Source: a virus. From it: a stretch of DNA of 45,004 nucleotides. The translations under genes and the position numbers were made by a program. The stretch covers positions 1 to 45,004 of the IMG/VR virus record IMGVR_UViG_3300047317_000454. One strand, given 5' to 3'. The notes beneath the pieces were generated by a model. The model was not told where the DNA came from and did no database searches. It worked only from the letters and a program-made list of their open reading frames with translations. Shown piece after piece: positions 22,566 through 28,822 of this stretch. The first letter of the stretch is position 1; each line of letters starts with the position of its first letter.

Positions 22566-23390
22566 ATGTGGATCTTCGCTCCTTTCGGCCTCATCATGCC
22601 GAGTATTCGGCCACCCGCAACTGTTCCCGAGGGCGACCTCCGGACCATCCAGATCAGGACCCGTCGTGAGGTCGACCTGACTCGTTTCCGTGACGAGTTC
22701 ATGGCCCCGGGCACGGTGGGCGAGATCATCGCCACGCCGACGTTCGACTACAACTTCAGGGCGTACTGCACGCCCGAGGACCTGGCGGCTGGTGTGGCCA
22801 AGCTGATGCTCACGGTGGACTACGAGAAGTTCAAGCCGACCGCCGAGCGCTACTCCGACAACTCCACCTACCACTCGGTTCTGAACTCGATCTGGGGCAG
22901 CGTGTGCCGCCTCAATCAGCCGTGGCAGGGACTCCCGTCCTGGACCAACTACCGCTCGACCCCGGCCACCGGAAAGGGTTACGCCTGGGCTCGGCCGTCG
23001 ACCGGGACGTTCGAGCCGCGCCGTTCGCTGGACTCGGCGCTGGCGGAGGAACTGCCCGAGTCGCACCTCGAGTCCACGGACTGGTCATCCTCTGACGAGT
23101 TCCTCGGGATCGTTGAGGACAAGGCGTTCGAGGCCGACCTCGTGTCGTCCTTGCCGGACATCGACAACCCGGACACGGTCATCGGCTTCATGGCGATGCA
23201 ACTGTCCGACGGCCTGACGGTCCCGCAGGGGCTGCTGGACAAGCTGAGCAACGCCGAGTACTTCGCCTTGTGGCAGGAGTTCCCGGAGTTGCCGTCCCGG
23301 ACGTCGAAGGCGTGGCGGAAGCTCGAAGAGGGCTGGGACCGGGAGTTGGACGTCAAGTACGCCGACACCCTCAAGGCCGAGTCTGCATGA
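22566..23390 (+). CDS. Actinophage conserved protein of MWIF type, 274 aa
   Basis: ATG with AGGAGG upstream, directly under promoter P4. The opening MWIFAPFGLIMPSIRP, then FRDEFMAPGTVGEIIATPTF and MLTVDYEKFK resembles a small conserved actinophage protein that normally ends near residue 100-110. Here it is followed by about 165 further residues of acidic, helical sequence (DEFLGIVEDKAFEADLVSSL). Function of the family is not known to me. Strong promoter and ribosome-binding site suggest abundant early expression. Confidence 0.7.
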   Translation: MWIFAPFGLIMPSIRPPATVPEGDLRTIQIRTRREVDLTRFRDEFMAPGTVGEIIATPTFDYNFRAYCTPEDLAAGVAKLMLTVDYEKFKPTAERYSDNSTYHSVLNSIWGSVCRLNQPWQGLPSWTNYRSTPATGKGYAWARPSTGTFEPRRSLDSALAEELPESHLESTDWSSSDEFLGIVEDKAFEADLVSSLPDIDNPDTVIGFMAMQLSDGLTVPQGLLDKLSNAEYFALWQEFPELPSRTSKAWRKLEEGWDRELDVKYADTLKAESA

Positions 23391-23572
23391 TCCAACTCAC
23401 GGCCTACGTCGACTGCCCGGAATGCGGGACGACGTTCGACGGAATCTGGACCGACGACTCGATCGACATCCAACAGATCGTGGAGACACCAGTCGCCACG
23501 TTCACCTGCCCGGGGTGCGGGGCCTCATTCGAGGCTCCGTACCCGGGGTGGATGTCCTGGTCGGAAGCCTGA
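23387..23572 (+). CDS. Zinc-ribbon mini-protein, 61 aa
   Basis: The ATG overlaps the previous TGA. Two knuckles, CPECG (residue 10) and CPGCG (about residue 41), define a zinc ribbon. The stop lies 2 nt from the next CCGTATCA element. Function unknown. Confidence 0.65.
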   Translation: MIQLTAYVDCPECGTTFDGIWTDDSIDIQQIVETPVATFTCPGCGASFEAPYPGWMSWSEA

Positions 23573-23573
23573 T

Positions 23574-23639
23574 CCGTATCAGTAACGCCGGACCGGCCAT
23601 TCCAGGCGCGTAGGCCCAAAGGGCTACCGCCGGTCCGGC
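23574..23639 (+). repeat. CCGTATCA plus two-palindrome hairpin element, consensus copy
   Basis: Motif at 23574-23581. Left palindrome GCCGGACCGGC (23587-23597) starts 13 nt after the motif's first base; right palindrome GCCGGTCCGGC is at 23629-23639. Centres 42 nt apart, loop with GGCCCAAAGG. This is the cleanest copy. Confidence 0.75.
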
Positions 23640-23684
23640 ACCAAAGCTCCCCGTGTGACTGTCCGGCCTCACGGAAGAGTGGAA

Positions 23685-23767
23685 GCGGTGGCGTGGAGCA
23701 TGCTCCACGTAGGTGGTACGTGGGTTGGCTCCTGTTCGTACCGTTCGGGTTCGATTCCCGGCACCGC
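23685..23767 (+). other. tRNA-like cloverleaf
   Basis: The 3' part is a convincing T-arm (stem 23745-23749 with 23757-23761, loop TTCGATT). It is followed directly by CACCGC (23762-23767), which pairs with GCGGTG (23685-23690) as an acceptor stem. Between them lie a perfect palindrome CGTGGAGCATGCTCCACG (23692-23709) in the D-arm place and a GGTACG/CGTACC stem (23715-23720 with 23737-23742) with a 16-nt loop in the anticodon place. No normal anticodon loop can be drawn, so this is a tRNA mimic, a degenerate tRNA or part of an attachment site rather than a standard tRNA. It ends 2 nt before the next start codon. Confidence 0.5.
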
Positions 23768-23769
23768 AC

Positions 23770-24723
23770 GTGATTACCAACGTGCACACCGAGGGCTTCC
23801 AGTCGCTCGATGACGTCGACCTCGAGTTGGGGAAGTTGACCGTCGTGGTCGGCGCATCCTCGTCAGGCAAGTCGGCACTGGTCCGGGCGATCCGGGGTGT
23901 CACCTCCAACGTCAGGGGCCCGGCCGCGATCCAGCGGGGCAAGAAGGCCCTGGACGTGTCCGTGCAGACCGACGACGGACCTCCGGTCAGGTTCACCAAG
24001 ACCAAGACCGCCAGCAGTTACACCGTCGGCTCCACCACGTTCACCAAGCTCGGTGTCAACGTCCCCGAGGCCGTCACGCAGGCCCTGGGGATGCCGCCAG
24101 GGCCCGACCTGCACCTGGCGGGACAGTTCGACCGCCCCTACCTGCTGGACGACTCAGGGGCCGCTGTAGCCCGGGTGCTGGGCGAACTCACCAACGTCTC
24201 CGTGATCTACGGGGCCGCACGGGAGGCCAACCGGATCAAGCTGTCGAAGTCCGGGGTGCTGGCGACACGGACGGCGGATCTCGCCAAGGCCGAGGCGGCG
24301 CTCGAAGCATTCGCCACCCTGGATGATGAGGTGGCCCGGCAGGAGTCCATCGAAGCCAACGTCCTGACTGCGTCAGGGGTGCAGTCCAGGCTCGGTGTTC
24401 TCACCGGGCTCCTGCTGGGCGTCAAGAACGCCTCCGAAGCCGTCGCCGCGCTGGTCCCTCCCACACGGCTGGACCCGGCCCGACAGGACCGCGCCACGGC
24501 GCTGTACGCCTCGCTGACGGACCTGCAGACACGGCTGGATGTCCTGGCTGTCCTGGACACGGACATCGTCGTCGTCGCCAGGAACCTCGAGGCCGACCGT
24601 GGGCTACTGACCCGGGTCGACGCCCTGCTGGTCACCGCGACCGCCGACTACCACGCCATCCAAGGCATCTGCCCCACGTGTGGTGCGGACCCTCAACACC
24701 AGCACCCGGAGCGTGTCGCATGA
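23770..24723 (+). CDS. SbcC/Rad50 N-terminal half: Walker A to zinc hook, 317 aa
   Basis: The GTG at 23770 is chosen because upstream codons in this frame run through the tRNA-like element. The start ITNVHTEGFQSLDDVDLELG and GASSSGKSAL (Walker A, residues 28-36) are typical of SMC/Rad50 N-lobes. A helical region with coiled-coil character follows, and the protein ends soon after CPTCGADPQ (Cys 301 and 304), the zinc-hook motif at the apex of Rad50. There is no Walker B or signature motif; those are in a separate gene at 28138. It would pair with the Mre11-like product of the next gene, which overlaps it. Confidence 0.8.
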   Translation: MITNVHTEGFQSLDDVDLELGKLTVVVGASSSGKSALVRAIRGVTSNVRGPAAIQRGKKALDVSVQTDDGPPVRFTKTKTASSYTVGSTTFTKLGVNVPEAVTQALGMPPGPDLHLAGQFDRPYLLDDSGAAVARVLGELTNVSVIYGAAREANRIKLSKSGVLATRTADLAKAEAALEAFATLDDEVARQESIEANVLTASGVQSRLGVLTGLLLGVKNASEAVAALVPPTRLDPARQDRATALYASLTDLQTRLDVLAVLDTDIVVVARNLEADRGLLTRVDALLVTATADYHAIQGICPTCGADPQHQHPERVA

Positions 24724-25661
24724 GCGTGCTTCTAATAGGTGATCTTCACCTCAGTGACAGACCGCCGTCGTCGTGCACGGACTCCTACCTGGACGACCTG
24801 TTCGACCTGCTCGAACAGACCGTTGTCCTGTCCGACGCCTACGAAGCCGTCGTGTGGGCGGGCGACATCTTCCACCACAAGGCCCCGTCCCGGACGTCGC
24901 ACCGGACGATCCAGCGGACCCTCGAACTCTGCAACGCCTACCCGGTGCCGCCGTTCATCGTCCCCGGCAACCACGACGTGCAGAACGACCGACTCGAGTC
25001 CGTGCTCGAGACGCAGCCGCTCGGGGTGCTGTTTCGGTCCGGGGCTGCACGTCCGCTGATCGGATGGAGCCCATACGTCCCGTACCTCTACGGGGTGCCG
25101 TGGCAGCAGGACTGGGCCAACCTGCCCAACGCCCTGGCCGAGTGGCCGGTCAGCCCGTGGGACGAGTCCGGGTGTCTCGTCGTGACGCACGCCCCGATCT
25201 TCCCGGTGTCGATGGCCCCGACGGTGTTCGAGTACACCCCGGCTGCCGACTGGGCTGCCGCGATGGGCGGCAAGGGCAACGTCTACTACGGGCACATCCA
25301 CGAGGCCCACGGCGTCTACACGGACGGTGGGGTGACGTTCGCCAACGTCGGTGCGCTCTCCCGGGGGTCGCTCCATGAGTACGACCTGACCCGGCAGGTG
25401 TCGGTGTGCTCCTGGTCCGCCAGCACCGGGTTCACGCCGATCCCGCTCAACGCCAAGCCCGCCTCTGAGGTGTTCCGGCTGGCCGAGATCATGGAGGCCA
25501 AGGACGCCACCGGCGCGTTCGATGACTTCCTGGCCAACGTCGGCAACTCGACCATCGCCATCACGTCCATCGAGTCCGTGATGGAAGAGGTCGGCCAACG
25601 GGACGGCGTCACCCCGCAACTCGCCGCCCTGGTCCGTGACCTGCTGGCTAACGTCGCCTGA
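24720..25661 (+). CDS. SbcD/Mre11-type metallophosphoesterase nuclease, 313 aa
   Basis: ATG overlaps the stop of the Rad50 N-half gene. All metal-binding motifs are present: IGDLHL (D8, H10), WAGDIFHH (D49), PGNHD (N84, H85, D86), VVTHAP and YYGHIHEAHG. The C-terminal 70 residues form a short cap/helical region for the ATPase. The complex would trim or cleave DNA ends and hairpins during recombination and repair, with ATP-dependent gating by the split Rad50. Confidence 0.9.
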   Translation: MSVLLIGDLHLSDRPPSSCTDSYLDDLFDLLEQTVVLSDAYEAVVWAGDIFHHKAPSRTSHRTIQRTLELCNAYPVPPFIVPGNHDVQNDRLESVLETQPLGVLFRSGAARPLIGWSPYVPYLYGVPWQQDWANLPNALAEWPVSPWDESGCLVVTHAPIFPVSMAPTVFEYTPAADWAAAMGGKGNVYYGHIHEAHGVYTDGGVTFANVGALSRGSLHEYDLTRQVSVCSWSASTGFTPIPLNAKPASEVFRLAEIMEAKDATGAFDDFLANVGNSTIAITSIESVMEEVGQRDGVTPQLAALVRDLLANVA

Positions 25662-26506
25662 TGGGCTACCCGCATCTCTTCCTGTCCTGGTCCCAGTTCC
25701 GCAACTGGGAGGACTGCCACATGCGGGTGAAGCTCGTCCGGGAGAAGAAGGGCCCCAAGCTCCGGGACATCCGGGTGTTCTTCCCCGGCACCGTCGTGGA
25801 CCGGGCGATGCGGGCCTGGCTGACCGACGACGACCGGAAGCCCGGTGGCATGGTCGAGTGCGTGGAGGCGGTCCTGGACCGGGAAGAGAAGACCGCACTC
25901 GAAACCAGCGACGGGATCGTCCGGTGGCGGCACGCCGACGACCGGGCACAGATCATCGAGACGTGCGGCCGGTTGCTGACCAACCTCGAACCGCTGCTCG
26001 ACAAGCTCGTGCTGCCGTTCGAGTTCGAGCCCGCCCACAACTTCCGGGTCAACGTGGGGCTGCCCGCACCTGACGGCTCCAACGCCGTCGTGACGCTGGT
26101 CGGTGAGATGGACCTGCTGGTCCGGTACCAACCCGAGCAGTGGGGGATCTACGACCTCAAGTTCACGGCGAACAAGGACTACTGGCGCAAGACGATCCAG
26201 CAGTTGACGTTCTACTCGATCGCCCGCCGGGCGATGTTCGGCGGGGAGACCGTGATCGCCGCGCTGCTGCAGCCGCTGATCGACCCTCCCTACGTCGCGG
26301 CCAAGGCCGACGTCGACTCGGAGGCACAGTTGTTCGCCCGGCTGATCCGCTACGCACACTCGCTGTGGCTGGGTGACTTCCCCTACGTCGAGTCGACCAA
26401 CGAGTGTTACTCCTGCTCGGTGCAGGACGCCTGCCCCCGGTTCCGGCCGGTCCCCGGCACCCACCGCTTGTCGTGGGGTCCCCCTGGTCCGTATCAGGAG
26501 TCGTGA
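25661..26506 (+). CDS. Cas4/AddB-like PD-(D/E)XK nuclease with Fe-S cluster, 281 aa
   Basis: ATG overlaps the upstream TGA. Core motifs: VGEMDLLV (E149, D151), YDLKFT (D165, K167) and QQLTFYSIA (Q181, Y185), the RecB-type nuclease signature. Cys 19 and the C-terminal set C249-x2-C252-x5-C258 match the Fe-S cluster ligands of Cas4 and AddB. No helicase domain is present. Expected role: 5' or 3' end resection together with the Mre11/Rad50 homologues. There is no CRISPR context, so a Cas4 adaptation role is not suggested. Confidence 0.82.
   Translation: MGYPHLFLSWSQFRNWEDCHMRVKLVREKKGPKLRDIRVFFPGTVVDRAMRAWLTDDDRKPGGMVECVEAVLDREEKTALETSDGIVRWRHADDRAQIIETCGRLLTNLEPLLDKLVLPFEFEPAHNFRVNVGLPAPDGSNAVVTLVGEMDLLVRYQPEQWGIYDLKFTANKDYWRKTIQQLTFYSIARRAMFGGETVIAALLQPLIDPPYVAAKADVDSEAQLFARLIRYAHSLWLGDFPYVESTNECYSCSVQDACPRFRPVPGTHRLSWGPPGPYQES
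26489..26496 (+). promoter_or_regulatory. CCGTATCA motif at the end of the nuclease gene
   Basis: CCGTATCA, with its first base 14 nt before a GTG (26503) that is in frame with the ATG at 26509. GGAG lies between motif and start, so this copy could serve either a leaderless or a short-leader mRNA. Confidence 0.45.
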
Positions 26507-26508
26507 CA

Positions 26509-26775
26509 ATGCCTACAGCCCCCGCCCTGGATCTCGCTGAGATCACCACGCGGTACAACACCCTCCAAACGCACAAGGCGCGGTTGGACCGGAACGTGAT
26601 CGCCTACGAGACGAAGTTGGAGACGTTGGAGGCCCAGCGCACCGCGCTGCTGGCCAAGCTCTCCGAGCAGTTCGGGGTCGACGGGATCGAGGCCGGGGTG
26701 GCGTTGGCCGTTAGTCTCCGGGCGCAGTTGACCGAACTGCTGACCGCTATCGAAGAGGAAGTTGGTTCCGGATGA
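26509..26775 (+). CDS. Small coiled-coil protein, 88 aa
   Basis: ATG 26509, or GTG 26503 if leaderless. Almost entirely heptad-like helix (ITTRYNTLQTHKARLDRNVI, then ETKLETLEAQRTALLAKLSE) followed by a helical pair around EQFGVDGIEAGVALAV. Its place between the two Rad50 halves suggests a third piece of that machine or a coiled-coil partner, but it has no ATPase motif. The stop overlaps the clamp gene start. Confidence 0.7.
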   Translation: MPTAPALDLAEITTRYNTLQTHKARLDRNVIAYETKLETLEAQRTALLAKLSEQFGVDGIEAGVALAVSLRAQLTELLTAIEEEVGSG

Positions 26776-27929
26776 CCCAGGTTGTCGACGCCGTGCCCGA
26801 CACGGCGCTCGGGGCAGCGTTCACGATCAAGCACAACGTCTTCTCGTTGGTGCTCCGCCGGGTGTACTCGGTGGTGCCGACCACGCAGGTGGCGCTCAAC
26901 GTGCTCCGGCAGTTCAAGATCGTGGCGGGCCCCGGCGGGCTGACGATCTCGGGCACCGACCTCGAACTCTCCGCCGTCGGCACGACGACGCTGGTCGACG
27001 TCGACCGGCCGGGGACGTTCTACGTCACGGCCCGGACGCTGATGGCCGCACTGGACAAGCTGACCGGCGAGACGATCTCCGTCGATGTCGGCGGTGGCCG
27101 GGCCCGGGTGTCCAGCGGGACGGGCAACGTTGACCTGGCGCTCTACGCCAACGACGACTTCCCGGTGTTCCCCGACCTGTCCGACGTCTCGATGTCCGCC
27201 ATCGACCGGGAGAAGTTCCTCGCCGGGGTCGACTCGGTGTATCGGGCTGCCTCGCAGGAGGTGACCCGTGCGAACCTGATGATGGTCAGCGTGGCCGACG
27301 GCCGGATGACGGCTTGCGACAACGCACGGCTGCATCAGTTCGTGCTCGGTGACGACTTCCCGGTGTCCCTGCAGATCCCGATCAAGGCGCTGGACTCGAA
27401 GCGGCTCCCGGCCCTGTTGCGGGACGACTCGCTCAAGACGGTGCAGGTCGGTGAGACCAAGAACCACCTCGTGTTCCGGCTGGGCACGTTCATCTTCCTG
27501 GCGTCGAAGGTGACGGCCAAGTACCCGGACGTCGAGTCGCTGCTGCTGGTCCCGGCGCGCACCGAGAACCATCACCAGATGACCGTGGACCGTGATGACC
27601 TGGCCAGAGCGATCTCCCTGGTGACGGTGACCGCCGACACGGACACCTCCGCGATCAAGCTCGACATCTCCGGCACGACGCTGACCCTCCGATCGAAGAA
27701 CAAGGAGGGGGAGCGGGCCGAGTACTCCGTCACCGTGGGCTGGACCGGGTCGCCCCGGAGCCTCGTCGTCAACTACGGGTTCCTCTCCGACATGGTGGCG
27801 TCGTCGGAGGCCAAGGTGCTCAAGTTCCTGATCGGGGACGACACCAAGACGGCCAAGCGCCCCCTGCTGCTCGAGGACTCCAAGGCCGGGTTCACCGGCC
27901 TCATCCAGCAGATGCGGGTCGAGGTATGA
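26772..27929 (+). CDS. dnaN: DNA polymerase III beta (sliding clamp) homologue, 385 aa
   Basis: ATG overlaps the previous stop (ATGA). Length equals bacterial DnaN, with three repeated clamp domains. Recognisable segments are LRRVYSVVPTTQVALNVLRQ, ISGTDLELSAVGT, YANDDFPVFPDL, SVADGRMTACDNARLHQF, KVTAKYPDVESLL and the C-terminal VNYGFLSDMVASSEA. It forms a dimeric ring tethering DNA polymerase to DNA. Loader subunits are encoded at 10353, 12042 and 32282. Confidence 0.92.
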   Translation: MTQVVDAVPDTALGAAFTIKHNVFSLVLRRVYSVVPTTQVALNVLRQFKIVAGPGGLTISGTDLELSAVGTTTLVDVDRPGTFYVTARTLMAALDKLTGETISVDVGGGRARVSSGTGNVDLALYANDDFPVFPDLSDVSMSAIDREKFLAGVDSVYRAASQEVTRANLMMVSVADGRMTACDNARLHQFVLGDDFPVSLQIPIKALDSKRLPALLRDDSLKTVQVGETKNHLVFRLGTFIFLASKVTAKYPDVESLLLVPARTENHHQMTVDRDDLARAISLVTVTADTDTSAIKLDISGTTLTLRSKNKEGERAEYSVTVGWTGSPRSLVVNYGFLSDMVASSEAKVLKFLIGDDTKTAKRPLLLEDSKAGFTGLIQQMRVEV

Positions 27930-28141
27930 AGCCCGTCCACCTCCCCTACGAGCAACTGGCCGACATCTTGCTCGACATGTCGGAGCGGGTCCGGGCCGGT
28001 GACTCCTGGGAGGGGCACATCCAATACCTGGCCGACTACGACAACGACGGCGAACAGCGCCCGCTGGTGGAGGCTGCCTACCGGATCGGCAACAGCAACG
28101 GCAGCCAGGGCGGCATGCGGACCGTTGGTGATCTCGTATGA
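27926..28141 (+). CDS. Hypothetical protein, 71 aa
   Basis: Overlaps the clamp stop (ATGA) and the next start. Acidic, with a helical front (YEQLADILLDMSERVRAGDS) and an EGHIQYL segment. No family recognised; coupled between the clamp and the Rad50 C-half. Confidence 0.6.
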   Translation: MKPVHLPYEQLADILLDMSERVRAGDSWEGHIQYLADYDNDGEQRPLVEAAYRIGNSNGSQGGMRTVGDLV

Positions 28142-28791
28142 CCAGCACCCTCGAGCAGATCCAGTACACCGTCACCCAACGGCGACGGGACGTCGACTGG
28201 AAGGTGATGCAGCGGAAGGTGGCGACCGACAGCGTCGCCGCGCTGACCGCCGAGGTCGCCACCCTCAAGGCCGGGATCGAGTTGCACACCCAGGCAGCCG
28301 GGCTGCTCAACACCATCGGTGACGAGCGGCAGAACGCTGTGCAGCAGCAGATCGAGGGCATCGTCACCCAGGGGCTGCAGTTGGTGTTCGGGGATGAGTT
28401 GTCCTTCCACCTCGTGTCGTCGGTGCGCTCGAATGCCGCTCAGATCGACTTCATCGTCAGGACGACGTTCCCGGACGGGTCGATCCTCGATACCCCCGTG
28501 ATGGACGCGCGTGGGGGCGGCGTTGCGGCCGTGGTCGGGTTCCTGCTCCGGTTCACGCTGGTGATGCTGACGCCCGGGGCCCGGAAGTTCCTGGTGCTGG
28601 ATGAGTTCGCCGCCCAGGTGTCCGCCGAATATGAACCACGACTGGCCGAGTTCCTCCGCTCGATCGTGGACAAGACGGACGCACAGATCCTGATGATTAC
28701 GCACTCGGACGCCTTCGGGGATGTGGCCGACCGTGTCTACCGGTTCAAGCTCGACGCACAGGGCCGCACTCAGGTAACGAAGGAAGCCTGA
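28138..28791 (+). CDS. SbcC/Rad50 C-terminal half: signature, Walker B, H-loop, 217 aa
   Basis: ATG overlaps the upstream stop. The N-terminal 80 residues are coiled-coil (VAALTAEVATLKAGIELHTQ). The ATPase C-lobe follows: signature-like ARGGGVAAVVG (G126-G128), Walker B with catalytic acid FLVLDEFAA (D155, E156) and H-loop LMITHSD (H189). There is no Walker A. It therefore complements the N-half encoded at 23770, which has Walker A and hook but none of these. Together they would form one Rad50-type ATP-binding head. Confidence 0.82.
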   Translation: MTSTLEQIQYTVTQRRRDVDWKVMQRKVATDSVAALTAEVATLKAGIELHTQAAGLLNTIGDERQNAVQQQIEGIVTQGLQLVFGDELSFHLVSSVRSNAAQIDFIVRTTFPDGSILDTPVMDARGGGVAAVVGFLLRFTLVMLTPGARKFLVLDEFAAQVSAEYEPRLAEFLRSIVDKTDAQILMITHSDAFGDVADRVYRFKLDAQGRTQVTKEA

Positions 28792-28822
28792 CCGTCCGTA
28801 CGATGAGCGGAGGGAGGCAGCC

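Noticed and set aside
23745-23767. Attachment site (attP) in the tRNA-like 3' part
   Set aside because: tRNA 3' ends are common attB cores, but no integrase gene is visible and host sequence is unknown, so it cannot be supported.
23713-23769. Longer N-terminus for the Rad50 N-half protein
   Set aside because: The extra 19 codons translate the tRNA-like element; the Rad50-like sequence begins at GTG 23770.
25661-26506. CRISPR-associated Cas4
   Set aside because: No CRISPR repeats or other cas genes are present; stand-alone Cas4-like nucleases are common in phage recombination modules.
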